NCBI GenBank assembly: GCA_937916085.1
Contig: CALGGO010000108.1
Span: 1 to 18,365, forward strand
Direction of reading: 5' to 3'
DNA: 18,365 nt
From: an uncultured Prevotellaceae bacterium
GTDB taxonomy: Bacteria; Bacteroidota; Bacteroidia; Bacteroidales; Muribaculaceae
Below are positions 1-8,850 of this stretch, one piece after another; within the stretch, counting starts at the first letter, position 1, and every line of letters begins with the position of its first letter. The position numbers were made by a program, and so were the translations under genes. The notes under the pieces were generated by a model. It ran no database searches, was not told the origin of the DNA, and was given only the letters and a program-made list of their open reading frames with translations.

Positions 1-128
1 AAAGTTTTTGTTTTCACCTCTAAATTACTAAATATCAGCGATATGTGCAACTTTTTCATTATAAAAATATATAAAATTAATTCAACCAACAGGTAAATAA
101 AGATATTTATAACTGAATAATTTATTGA

Positions 129-1595
129 TTATTGTTTAACATAAACTGCATAGCCCTTGGCTTCGAGAGCGATAGATGGAGTTGAGGAGAAGGCCTCACT
201 TTGCACCTTGGTAGCCACATTGGTAGAGATTGACTGGCTATCAAGCCACTTCACATAATTACCAGCCGAGACTCCGTTAAGTTTCACGTTCACTGCCTGA
301 GCACTCAAGTTCATGACCACAAGCACGCGTGATGTGCCACTGGTCTTGGTGTAGGCAAGCACTCCAGCATTATCGGTGGTGTGGAAATAAGGCTCCACAT
401 TGTCGGCAAGAGCAGCTTGAGTGTGACGCAGAGCAACGAGGGTGCGCACAGTGTTCTTCATCTTAGCATCTATGCTGTTCCAGTTAATCTTCTCATCGGT
501 GAAGTAGTTGAGAGTCTGTGCACAACCTATTTCTTGACCATTGTAGAGCAATGGCATTCCGTAGAGTGTGAATTCAAGCACTGTGAGGGCATGACGATTG
601 GCTCCATACAATGAGATGAGCGTCTTGCCACCATCGTTGTAGGCCACGTCATGGTTAGTGAGATATACCATGCGAGCCACTCTAGCGTTCTTGCTGGCAG
701 CCACAAAGTTCTCGCAACGCGACCTCAAATTCTCGCCACTGGTTCCGTTAGGGCCGAAGCCAGCAAGTTGTGACTCTTGGAAATTCCATGCGTAGTCATA
801 GTCGAAGCCCACAGCGAGCAAGCGCTTGGCATCTTGCACGATATCGGCCTCGGCAAGGAAATAAATGGTCTTACCACTCTTGTGACTCCTCACCTCGGGG
901 ATGGCATCTTGCCAGTACTGGGTTGGAATCTCGGGGCTTGAGGCAAAGTCGCAACGGAAACCGTCGACATCGGCATTATCAAGCCAGAACTTGAGAGCAC
1001 TTGTCATTGCTGCCTGCAAACTGGCATTGGAATAATCGAGCTGATACACGTCGTTCCAGCCCATGGGATTTACCATTGAACCGCCTTGCCTCTTGTAGTA
1101 CTCAGGATGCTCGGTCACCCAGCGGGCATTGGTGGCTGTGTGATTAGGAACCCAGTCGAGCCACACTTGCATGTTGAGCTGATGAGCACGAGCAACGAGG
1201 TTCTTCAAGTCGGCTATAGTACCGTAACTGGGGTTAGTGGCCTGAAAATCGGTTGCCGCATATGGGCTATTGATGCCACCACCACGAGGATAAATGGGCA
1301 TGAGCCACACTATATCAACACCCAGAGTCTTCAGCTCGCTGAGTTTTTCTTGCGCAGCCTTGAATGTTCCAGCACTAGTGAAAGAGCCAACATTCATCTC
1401 ATAGATGACGCGATTCTTAAGACTTACTGGATCGGTGTTGTCGATAGTAATGTTAACGCCAGTAGTGGGGGTTGTTCCACCACCGCCGTTTCCATTATTG
1501 TTTCCACCATTGGGAGAAGGCTCGTCACCGCCACATGCGCTCATAGTGAAACAGGCTACAAAGGCAAGTAAGTATAATCTAATATTCTTTGTCAT
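129..1595 (-). CDS. GH13 alpha-amylase family lipoprotein (SusG-like)
   Basis: This 488-residue protein should be a surface or periplasmic glycoside hydrolase family 13 enzyme cutting alpha-1,4 bonds of starch or maltodextrin. A lipoprotein signal peptide ends in MSAC (lipidated Cys21), followed by a Gly/Asn-rich linker (22-46). Conserved GH13 regions are visible: DWVPNH (147-152), GFRCDF with nucleophile Asp216, FLAEAD with acid/base Glu249, and TNHD with Asp316. A C-terminal beta domain follows from about 400. All three catalytic carboxylates are present. It is much shorter than B. thetaiotaomicron SusG (about 690 residues, from memory), and I see no inserted carbohydrate-binding module. 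It is the last gene of the susCDE-type operon, 94 bases after the preceding gene with a hairpin between. Family is certain; substrate is inferred from context. Confidence 0.93.
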   Translation of the reverse strand: MTKNIRLYLLAFVACFTMSACGGDEPSPNGGNNNGNGGGGTTPTTGVNITIDNTDPVSLKNRVIYEMNVGSFTSAGTFKAAQEKLSELKTLGVDIVWLMPIYPRGGGINSPYAATDFQATNPSYGTIADLKNLVARAHQLNMQVWLDWVPNHTATNARWVTEHPEYYKRQGGSMVNPMGWNDVYQLDYSNASLQAAMTSALKFWLDNADVDGFRCDFASSPEIPTQYWQDAIPEVRSHKSGKTIYFLAEADIVQDAKRLLAVGFDYDYAWNFQESQLAGFGPNGTSGENLRSRCENFVAASKNARVARMVYLTNHDVAYNDGGKTLISLYGANRHALTVLEFTLYGMPLLYNGQEIGCAQTLNYFTDEKINWNSIDAKMKNTVRTLVALRHTQAALADNVEPYFHTTDNAGVLAYTKTSGTSRVLVVMNLSAQAVNVKLNGVSAGNYVKWLDSQSISTNVATKVQSEAFSSTPSIALEAKGYAVYVKQ

Positions 1596-1604
1596 TTCTT
1601 TCAG

Positions 1605-1660
1605 TTTTTAAAAATGTGCCGAGGTTCTCTGCACATGGGTATTGAATCCCCGGCACGATG
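1605..1660 (-). terminator. Intra-operon hairpin with T-run (attenuator-like)
   Basis: On the minus strand the arms 1656-1648 (GTGCCGGGG) and 1624-1616 (CCTCGGCAC) pair over nine positions with one mismatch, around a 23-base loop. They are followed immediately by ATTTTTAAAAAC. It sits between the SusE/F-like gene and the amylase gene. It could lower amylase expression by partial termination, or protect the 3' end of the upstream message. The stem is seen directly; the role is inferred. Confidence 0.4.
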
Positions 1661-1689
1661 AAGCAGAATTGTTACTGTATTATAAAGAT

Positions 1690-3135
1690 TTAGAATGTTT
1701 TCACTATCTCGTAGCTATTGTCGGAAGCAATCTTGATGATCACATCGGTGTTACCCGAGATATCGGGACTCTGATTGCCGGCGCCACTGTTATTAGGAAT
1801 AACATTGACAGGGACATTAGCTGTGAAGGTGTGATAGTAGTAGTTCACGCCATTGATGGTGAAGGGCCCACTGGCTGCCGCACCTGGCCATCCGCCGCAT
1901 AACTCGCCCAAGTCACCCCACACATAGAATGAGATGCTGCTCCAGCCACTCTCATCGATATTGGCGTACACAGTAAACTGGTTTTCATCATTGAGAATGG
2001 GGCCGTTGCTCACGGTGTAAGAACCATCGGCGGCAATGCGCACGAAGGTGTCGTGGTCGAACGTGTAACCTTGCATAATGTCGACCTGCGAGCCATTGTT
2101 ATTGTTGTTGATGATCCAGTTGGTGGATGCAGTCTTGCTGTAGGCACGCGACATCTCAAATACCATCCACTGCTCGCCGTTGATATTCACGACAGATGAG
2201 TAGTGAACACCAGGCCAGCCAGCCTCAACGTCGGCACCACCAGCCCACACATACATGCTGTAGTCGCTCCATCCAAGGTTGCTCAGCACATACATCTTGG
2301 GAGCTGGGTCCTCGTCAATCTGGTAATTCAGGTTGCCAAGCTCATCGATAAATACTGTGAGATAGACATCTTCCTCACCAAGGGTGAAGTCTTGCATGAG
2401 GTCGATTTGCTGACCACCATTATTATTGTTGGCGATATAGTTAAGAGCTGCACCATAATATTCATCACTTGGGGTGAATTCATAGTAGGTCTTGCCATTC
2501 TTGCTGGCAGTACCAGTTGATTGCAATCCTGGCCATCCTGGCATTGAGCCAGCCTCGGGCCAAGCGTAAAGTGCCATTGCGCCCCAACCTGCCATGTCGC
2601 AGATGAAGATTTTGCCCTTAGGACCTGTAACAGGAGGTATGGTGGTGAGAGTAAACGGCACTTGAATCACGTTGGATGTCACGCTCGTTGACTCGTTGCT
2701 GCCGTAGGTAGCTACTAAGCGGAATTCCAAGTCGGCAGTAGAGGTCTCATCCACACTGCGAACCATGCCAAAGTTCTGCATCATCACCTTTGCTATGTCT
2801 TCGTAAGCGAGGGAGAGATAGTTCTCGCTAATTGCTGTGCCAAAGGCAACAGGATTGGCAAAATCGTTACCCATGAGGTCACCTTGAAGCACATACTGAA
2901 TGCCCTGATATTCGTAGGAACCAATGCTTGTCGACTGCATATCGTCGTCCATATAGAACTTGGCTGCTTCCCATGTGAAAGTATATACGGTAGAGGTACC
3001 GTCAATGTCGTTAGGCAGTTTGTTAAGCTCTGGCTCCACCAAGCGAGTGAGCTGAGGCATGTCGTCGGGCGAGCAAGAAGATAATCCAACCGACACGAGC
3101 AGTGCCATTAACATTAAATTATAATATTTTTTCAT
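1690..3135 (-). CDS. SusE/SusF-type outer-membrane starch-binding lipoprotein
   Basis: This 481-residue lipoprotein (lipobox LSSC, Cys21) should bind starch at the cell surface without catalysis. The N-terminal part (about 25-165) resembles the SusE N-terminal beta-sandwich. Three tandem repeats follow, near 174-275, 279-376 and 386-481. Each has a strand with a Trp such as YVW or YAW, then GWPG, and a later Asn-rich turn (NNNNG, NNNNN, NNSG) before QxxDI or SPDI. This is the pattern of CBM26-like starch-binding modules. Three modules is the SusF count; SusE has two, so this single gene seems to replace the susE-susF pair. It lies 26 bases downstream of susD in the same operon. The family is well supported; the choice of E or F is not meaningful. 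Confidence 0.88.
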   Translation of the reverse strand: MKKYYNLMLMALLVSVGLSSCSPDDMPQLTRLVEPELNKLPNDIDGTSTVYTFTWEAAKFYMDDDMQSTSIGSYEYQGIQYVLQGDLMGNDFANPVAFGTAISENYLSLAYEDIAKVMMQNFGMVRSVDETSTADLEFRLVATYGSNESTSVTSNVIQVPFTLTTIPPVTGPKGKIFICDMAGWGAMALYAWPEAGSMPGWPGLQSTGTASKNGKTYYEFTPSDEYYGAALNYIANNNNGGQQIDLMQDFTLGEEDVYLTVFIDELGNLNYQIDEDPAPKMYVLSNLGWSDYSMYVWAGGADVEAGWPGVHYSSVVNINGEQWMVFEMSRAYSKTASTNWIINNNNNGSQVDIMQGYTFDHDTFVRIAADGSYTVSNGPILNDENQFTVYANIDESGWSSISFYVWGDLGELCGGWPGAAASGPFTINGVNYYYHTFTANVPVNVIPNNSGAGNQSPDISGNTDVIIKIASDNSYEIVKTF

Positions 3136-3161
3136 TTTTCTTCAGTTATTTAGGAGGTTAA

Positions 3162-4745
3162 TCAATATCCAGGATTTTGCACTAAATTACTGTTGGCTGA
3201 GAGGTCGGTTGAAGGCAACGGATAGAGCAAATATTTGTCATCTATGCGTTGAGAACCAGCAAAGGCTCCATTCTTCCACGACCACACTTTACCATCAACG
3301 AATCGGTTGAATCGAATCATGTCGGTGCGGCGATGAGCCTCCCAATAGAGCTCGCGCGCACGCTCGTCAAGCAGCTTGTCGAGTGTCAACTCGCTCAAGG
3401 AGTTTATGTTGTGGCTTGTGTTGCCATAGGCACGCTCTTGAATGCGGTTGTAATAGTTGATAGCATTGGTGGCAGTAGCATTGCTTGCACCACGCATTGC
3501 GCACTCCACATAGAGCAGATAGGCATCGGCAAGTCGATACAATGGGAAATCGGTGTCGGGGAAGGTATTGTCTTTACCCTTGCCTCCATCGCGGGTCAAG
3601 TTGGTATATTTCACTACCGAGAAGCCCTGCTTGAAGTCGTTCCACTCGTGAATTTCCTGCGTGCGGTTTTCGGTGAAGAACAGAGCGCGACTGTCACCCT
3701 CCTCAAAGAGTTGGCTCAAGTCGTGTGGAGAACGAATTCCACTCCAGTACTGTGGCAAGCCATAGTTGTCGCCTGGAGCCATGTCGTCGCCATAAGCTCC
3801 GGCACACAGATAGGTTGTGCCACCATAGCTTTGAGCGTACACTCCATCATAGATGATGGGGAAAATCATCTCAGGCGACAGGTCATTATCGGCCTGGAAA
3901 TTGTACTTATAAGTGGGTTCAAGTGCGTAACCGCCATTGTCGATGATGTCGGCCAGACAAGCAGCGGCATCGTTGTAGTGACTGCCTTGTCCATAAACCT
4001 CGGCATTGATGTAAAGATTAGCAAGCATCATGTCGGCGACATAGCGATTCACTTTGCCATATCCCGCAACACTCTTGGCGGGTAGGTCGTTAATCACAGC
4101 TTTCAGCTCGCTTTCAATCCATGGGAACAAGAAGTCGCGGCCTCGCTGCTCTGGCATGTAGGCACCAATTCCTGTTGACTCGTCGGTGAAAGGCACATTG
4201 CCATAGAAGTTCATCAGCACATAGTAGGAATAGGCGCGCAAGGCACGCACTTCGGCGCGGTTAACATTGGCTGCTGCAATCTGAGCGTCTGTCAAGTTGC
4301 GAGATGCCAACTTGTCGGGTGTGGTTTGAATAAGGAATTCGTTGCAGAACGCATTGATGAGCTCAAGACGATCGTAGTTGAGCATGATAAAGCGATTGGT
4401 GGGAGTCCATTGAACAAAGTTCAAGCCGTTGAGACCCTCGTCGCTCCATGCCACCAGTGCTTCGTCGGTGGGAAGCTCCTCAAGGTTCCACAAGGTGCGC
4501 GTGAAAGTTGCCTCTCCCTGGTCGGCACCCACGATGTCGCCCGACGAGGGGCCATCGCTGCCAGGAATAGCAAACGCAGAGTAAATCTTTGCCGTGTAAA
4601 GTTCATAGGCATTGGGGTCATCCCATGCTACCTCGGGCAAGATGGTGGTTGGAGTCAATGGCTCGGTATTCAAGTCATCGACACACGACGACAAGACCAT
4701 CAAGCACATCCCAGCACCAATCATGAATTTATTTAATATCTTCAT
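3162..4745 (-). CDS. susD: SusD/RagB family starch-binding lipoprotein
   Basis: This 527-residue SusD homologue is the lid and glycan-capturing partner of the SusC transporter at the outer-membrane surface. It has a lipobox LSSC (Cys21) and the SusD fold signatures RAEVRALRAYSYY (about 163-175), FPLYRLADAYLLYVECA and a C-terminal WEAHRRTDMIRF. Local resemblance to B. thetaiotaomicron SusD (from memory) is strong: DQGEATFTRT, ELPTDEALVAW, YGGTTYL and YPDTD-like segments. Aromatic residues Trp100, Tyr312 and Trp334 sit where SusD presents its starch-binding arc, which favours starch over other glycans. The stop is at 3162, and the start lies 36 bases from the end of susC, so the pair is co-transcribed. 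The symbol is used in the family sense; strict orthology was not tested. Confidence 0.93.
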   Translation of the reverse strand: MKILNKFMIGAGMCLMVLSSCVDDLNTEPLTPTTILPEVAWDDPNAYELYTAKIYSAFAIPGSDGPSSGDIVGADQGEATFTRTLWNLEELPTDEALVAWSDEGLNGLNFVQWTPTNRFIMLNYDRLELINAFCNEFLIQTTPDKLASRNLTDAQIAAANVNRAEVRALRAYSYYVLMNFYGNVPFTDESTGIGAYMPEQRGRDFLFPWIESELKAVINDLPAKSVAGYGKVNRYVADMMLANLYINAEVYGQGSHYNDAAACLADIIDNGGYALEPTYKYNFQADNDLSPEMIFPIIYDGVYAQSYGGTTYLCAGAYGDDMAPGDNYGLPQYWSGIRSPHDLSQLFEEGDSRALFFTENRTQEIHEWNDFKQGFSVVKYTNLTRDGGKGKDNTFPDTDFPLYRLADAYLLYVECAMRGASNATATNAINYYNRIQERAYGNTSHNINSLSELTLDKLLDERARELYWEAHRRTDMIRFNRFVDGKVWSWKNGAFAGSQRIDDKYLLYPLPSTDLSANSNLVQNPGY

Positions 4746-4781
4746 GTTCTTTATTTTTTAATATAAGGTGAAACTTGTTAG

Positions 4782-7700
4782 TTAGAAATTTAGTGAAAGA
4801 CCTAACATGTAGGTGACAGGGCGTGGATAGAAGTTGTCGTCAAATCCTCCGCTAATCTCTGGATCAAGACCCTTGTACTTGGTGAAAACAAATGGGTTTT
4901 GAACTGTGGCATAAACGCGACCTCCCAATCGTGACGCAAAGAGATTCTCAAAAGAGTATCCCAGTGTGATGTTGTCGATGCGGAAGAATGCTCCATTCTG
5001 AACATAGTAGTCACTGAGCACCTTGGAGGTTTGCCAGTTAGTGTCGAAGGCATAGTCGGTACGGTTGCTCAAGAACGCGTTGGCAAATAGGCGAGCACGC
5101 GAAAGCTCGGCACTATTGCTTGCCACCGAGTTGTAAATCCAGTTACCGCCTTGACCGTGACCAGCAACCGAGAAGTCCCAGTTCTTATACTGCAACTTGG
5201 TGCTGAAACCATAGGTCACGCTTGGGTCGGCATTGTGATAGAAATACAAGTCATTCTCATCGACAATGCCATCATCGTTGCGGTCAACAAACACTCCTTC
5301 AAGAGGATGTCCATCGGAGTCATACACTTGCTCATACACATAGAACATTCCTGCAGGTTGGTCAACGGCGTGGGCTTTGAGCTGGAACGAGCCGTCGCCA
5401 CTGCTAGTGCGGCCAAATCGGCGAATCTCGGCACTGTTGTCACCATTGGTTAGCTCTATGATCTTATTCTTGTTCCATGCAACATTGGTGTTAATCTCCC
5501 AAGTGACGTCGTTGGTGCGAATGGGAACAAAATTCATGGTCAACTCAAGACCAGTGTTGGTCAATGAGCCAATGTTGGCAACCACATACTCTGCAAAGTT
5601 CACACCTGCTGGCACTTTGGCCTCGGCGTTGATCAAGTCGGTGGTCTTGCGGTGATAGAAGTCGAGCGAACCATTAATGCGGTTATCAAGGAAGCCGAAG
5701 TCAATACCTGCATTCCAAGTGGTGGTGGTCTCCCACTTCAAGTCCTCATTATAGGCATTGGGCTTGAGCAGACGGCTCCACTCGCCATCGCGATAGTAAC
5801 TTGCCGCATTGTTGATGCTGTAAGAGTAAGAACCCAAGTAAGGATAGTCACCTTGATTAATGTCTTGCTGACCAGTCTTACCCCAGCCTAAGCGCAGCTT
5901 CAAGTTGCTCAAGGTGTTTTGCTCTTTCATGAAGGCCTCCTCGCTGATGCGCCAAGCAAGTGCAAGCGATGGGAACAGACCCCAGCGGTTTTTCTTGGCA
6001 AAGCGAGATGAGCCGTCGTCACGCAAAGTGAATGTGGCAAGATAACGATTGTCGTAGCTGTAGTTTACACGACCGAAGAACGACAAGATATAGTGCTCGG
6101 TCTTGCTTTCGCCTTGGCTTATAGAAGTTTCCTTGGGTACCAAATTTCCATCAACATCACGCTCATGTTGACCTACGGTGTACCAGTCATTGCGCACAAA
6201 GTAGTGCTGCCATGAGTAACCAGCCATAATATCAAAATGACTTTTTATGCTTTCTAAATCACGTGCGTAGGTGGCATAGAAATCAAGTTGCTTGTTGGTG
6301 CGGTGGTTAGTCCAGTCGTTGCGGAAACCAAGTGAGTTAGCAAATGATGGAGCATCAAATGGCGCTTCGCTATAGCCCTTGCTGCTCGACGCATCTATCG
6401 AGAGGTTTAAGTTGGCTTTCAAGCCAGGAACAAAAAACGCATTATATTCTAGTTGGGCACTTCCAATAAAGTTCCACACCTTGGCTTGGTCGTCCCAGCA
6501 TTCAAGAATCGAAACAGGGTTCTTAGTGGCAACACTGATGAGGTTGCCATCGTCACCCACCCATGACCAGTAGCCGTGATAGGGGCTATTGTCGTCATAA
6601 ACAGGCTTGGTGGGATCCATAAAGATGGCGGCTCCCACAGCACCTCCGTTGGCAAAGTTGCTCTTGATGTGCATAGCCTTACCAAAGAGGCTTGCCTTGA
6701 GATGGCCATTGAAGAACGATGGTGTGAGGGCAATGCTACCAGTGTAGCGGCGCATGTGGTCGGTTTTAAGGATACCATTATTGTTGGTATAGCCCAGCGA
6801 AATGCGATAAGGCATGAACTCGCCTATCGAGCCCAGGGCACTGATATTGTGCTCGGTGCTTATCGCTGTGCGGAAAATCTCCTTTTGCCAGTCGGTATTG
6901 GCGTTGCTCACACTTTCCCACTCACCAGTCTCGGGATTCATGGCAAGACCGAGTTTGGTGTAAACCTCGTTCTGGTTGCTGGCACCTGCAAAAGTGTTCT
7001 TAATCAAGTCTTGGAACTCATTGCCGTCGAGCACATTGATCTTTTTCTTGATGTGACTAATCGAGACTGTGCCGTCGTAGGTAATCTTTACTCTGCCCGA
7101 TTTTCCTTTCTTGGTGGTGATGAGGATCACACCGTTTGAAGCGCGGCTACCATAGATTGCGGTGGCACTTGCATCCTTCAACACGGTGAAACTCTCAATG
7201 TCGTTAGGGTCGATAGTGCTGAGCATATTGCCCACGCCACCTATTCCAGAGTTGTCGAGATAAACACCATCGAGAATAATCAATGGGTCATTACTTGCCG
7301 AGAGTGACGAGCCGCCACGGATGCGGATGCTCGAGCCACCGGTAGCGCTACCACCACCACTAGTCACTGTCACACCTGCAATCTTACCAACGAGCATGTC
7401 GTCGGCCGTAGATGCCACACCCTTAAGCTTGGGATCAGCTTCAAGCGTGGCTAGCGAACCGGTAGCGTCACTTTTCTTTACCGTACCGTAACCAATCACA
7501 ACGACCTCATTCAGCATCTCGCTGTCTTCCACTAAGGTGATTACCATGCCATCGGCGGCAGGCACCTCTTGAGCCACATAGCCAATGTAAGTCACTTCGA
7601 GCAATGTACCAGGAGCACATTGCAACTCAAATTTGCCATCGAAATCGGTCGCAGTTCCTTCGGTGCCGCCTTTTACCCTGACGCTGGCGCCTGGCAGGCC

Positions 7701-7826
7701 TTCGCCCGACGTGTCGATGACGCTTCCTCTAATCTTTGTTGCCGATTGTGCCATAGCACTTACCGTACCCATTAGCATCAGGCAACAAATCATAGCTAAG
7801 CGAATGATTTTTGTTAATCCTTTCAT
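4782..7826 (-). CDS. susC: SusC/RagA family TonB-dependent outer-membrane transporter
   Basis: This 1014-residue TonB-dependent porin imports oligosaccharides (here probably malto-oligosaccharides) across the outer membrane using TonB energy. A signal peptide ends around AMA-Q (residue 26). A carboxypeptidase-regulatory-like domain covers about 32-105 (GSVIDTSGEGLPGASV). The SusC hallmark NEVVVIGYG (106-114) precedes a plug domain containing IRIRGG, PLIILDG, VLKDASATAIYGSRASNGVILITTKKG. A long beta-barrel ends in SLNF with terminal Phe, as in outer-membrane barrels. Length is typical for the family. It is the first gene of the operon. Its start is 145 bases from a divergent AraC regulator, and a -7 box lies about 43 bases upstream. 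The family is certain; the substrate is inferred from the starch-type partners. Confidence 0.95.
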   Translation of the reverse strand: MKGLTKIIRLAMICCLMLMGTVSAMAQSATKIRGSVIDTSGEGLPGASVRVKGGTEGTATDFDGKFELQCAPGTLLEVTYIGYVAQEVPAADGMVITLVEDSEMLNEVVVIGYGTVKKSDATGSLATLEADPKLKGVASTADDMLVGKIAGVTVTSGGGSATGGSSIRIRGGSSLSASNDPLIILDGVYLDNSGIGGVGNMLSTIDPNDIESFTVLKDASATAIYGSRASNGVILITTKKGKSGRVKITYDGTVSISHIKKKINVLDGNEFQDLIKNTFAGASNQNEVYTKLGLAMNPETGEWESVSNANTDWQKEIFRTAISTEHNISALGSIGEFMPYRISLGYTNNNGILKTDHMRRYTGSIALTPSFFNGHLKASLFGKAMHIKSNFANGGAVGAAIFMDPTKPVYDDNSPYHGYWSWVGDDGNLISVATKNPVSILECWDDQAKVWNFIGSAQLEYNAFFVPGLKANLNLSIDASSSKGYSEAPFDAPSFANSLGFRNDWTNHRTNKQLDFYATYARDLESIKSHFDIMAGYSWQHYFVRNDWYTVGQHERDVDGNLVPKETSISQGESKTEHYILSFFGRVNYSYDNRYLATFTLRDDGSSRFAKKNRWGLFPSLALAWRISEEAFMKEQNTLSNLKLRLGWGKTGQQDINQGDYPYLGSYSYSINNAASYYRDGEWSRLLKPNAYNEDLKWETTTTWNAGIDFGFLDNRINGSLDFYHRKTTDLINAEAKVPAGVNFAEYVVANIGSLTNTGLELTMNFVPIRTNDVTWEINTNVAWNKNKIIELTNGDNSAEIRRFGRTSSGDGSFQLKAHAVDQPAGMFYVYEQVYDSDGHPLEGVFVDRNDDGIVDENDLYFYHNADPSVTYGFSTKLQYKNWDFSVAGHGQGGNWIYNSVASNSAELSRARLFANAFLSNRTDYAFDTNWQTSKVLSDYYVQNGAFFRIDNITLGYSFENLFASRLGGRVYATVQNPFVFTKYKGLDPEISGGFDDNFYPRPVTYMLGLSLNF

Positions 7827-7868
7827 CTTACAGTTTTTAAGTTAAATAATTAATTATGAAATTTTTCG

Positions 7869-7940
7869 CAAAAATATAATAGATTTATGCATTGGTCGTT
7901 ATCTATTTAAAGGTACAAATGTTCTTTTTAAACGATTTTT
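7869..7940 (-). promoter_or_regulatory. susC promoter with tandem AraC-type operator
   Basis: On the minus strand a -7 box TATTTTTG lies at 7876-7869 (plus reading GCAAAAATAT at 7868-7877). No TTTG -33 box is present at normal spacing, as expected of an activator-dependent promoter. Two half-sites follow at 21-bp offset: CTATTTAAA at 7903-7911 and CTTTTTAAA at 7924-7932. The second is part of the block AATGTTCT starting at 7918 and running through AACGATT to 7940. The same layout with identical spacing recurs at 13503-13574 and 16411-16482. Sequence and spacing are observed; the binding protein is inferred. Confidence 0.65.
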
Positions 7941-7971
7941 GCATTAAAACACGACAAAACCCCTACCATTT

Positions 7972-8826
7972 ATGGCCAAAAACATTAACCAGTTGAATCT
8001 GCAGTATATTAATGATCGCTGTGATAATCAGATTAACTTCTACCTTGACGAGCGCTTCTACATCAGCATTAGTACAAATGGTTTTACGTCAGAGAACATC
8101 AAGGTAAGACAGCCCTACCGTCTTGACGATGGCCGAGTATTATTAATCACAGGTGGTGAGGCGCTAATTAATATCAACCTTAAGAATTATACGTTGAAAA
8201 AAAATATGGGCTTAGTGAGCTTGCCCAATACGATTATTGAGATATTGGAAAGGAGCGATGATTTTGACTTCATGGCATTCTCTTTTCCCACCGACCTGCC
8301 CATAGTGGTCAAAATTGACAGCGAGTTGGTGTTTGACCTCAACGACGGCCAAAGCTCGCTCATAAGAGAGTATTTCAACCTTATGTGGAGCGAGGTTCAT
8401 CAGCCCGAAGTGATGTCTGCTGTCATTGAACACTTGCAGCTGGCGATGCTCATGAAGATGTATAAAATGAACGAGATGCAGCATGAGATGCGTGATGTAA
8501 CCGAAACAAGAGAATATGTCACCCTGCATCGGTTCATAAGGCTCGTAATAGAGCACAGCACGATGCATCGCAACATTCCTTTTTACGCCAGCAAACTGTG
8601 CCTCACCCCCAATCATCTAGGGACAATCATCAAGCAAGCCAGCGGACTCACTGCCATGCAATGGATCAACCGTTTCATCATTCAGGAGGCAAAAGTGCAA
8701 CTCAAATACAGCGATAGCTCCATCCTTGAAATCTCAGAGCAGCTCAACTTCCCCAACCCTTCCTTCTTCTCCAGATTCTTCAAGCGCCTGACGGGCATGA
8801 CACCCAACGAATACCGACAGCTGTAA
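7972..8826 (+). CDS. AraC-family transcriptional regulator, intact
   Basis: This 284-residue regulator has an N-terminal cupin-like ligand-sensing region (about 20-125) and a C-terminal double helix-turn-helix of the AraC/XylS type (about 199-284). The DNA-binding domain contains FYASKLCLTPNHLGTIIK (first helix pair) and ILEISEQLNFPNPSFFSRFFKRLTGMTPNEYR (second pair plus signature tail). The start is fixed: an in-frame TAA lies at 7945 and no other start codon intervenes. No Shine-Dalgarno sequence is seen. It is divergent from susC. In B. thetaiotaomicron sus, the regulator is SusR, a different architecture, so an AraC activator is a variation. Its likely targets are the three promoters sharing a 21-bp-spaced tandem site in this window. 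The family is secure; the ligand (perhaps maltose or an oligosaccharide) is unknown. Confidence 0.92.
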   Translation: MAKNINQLNLQYINDRCDNQINFYLDERFYISISTNGFTSENIKVRQPYRLDDGRVLLITGGEALININLKNYTLKKNMGLVSLPNTIIEILERSDDFDFMAFSFPTDLPIVVKIDSELVFDLNDGQSSLIREYFNLMWSEVHQPEVMSAVIEHLQLAMLMKMYKMNEMQHEMRDVTETREYVTLHRFIRLVIEHSTMHRNIPFYASKLCLTPNHLGTIIKQASGLTAMQWINRFIIQEAKVQLKYSDSSILEISEQLNFPNPSFFSRFFKRLTGMTPNEYRQL

Positions 8827-8850
8827 CCTTTACTGAGTCCACTTTAAAAA

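Noticed and set aside
1..59. Minus-strand open frame from ATG at 59-57 running off the left edge (MKKLHISLIFSNLEVKTKT).
   Set aside because: Only 19 codons are visible, with no convincing signal peptide and no clear promoter; it could equally be AT-rich non-coding DNA. Also no terminator was seen in 1-128.
3249..4085. 278-codon open frame on the plus strand.
   Set aside because: Entirely antisense to susD, with a composition explained by susD codon usage; it has no recognisable domain.
7934..7941. GATTTTTG as a -7 box for the AraC gene on the plus strand.
   Set aside because: One mismatch to TAnnTTTG, no -33 box, and it overlaps the conserved operator block; the AraC promoter is therefore left unassigned.
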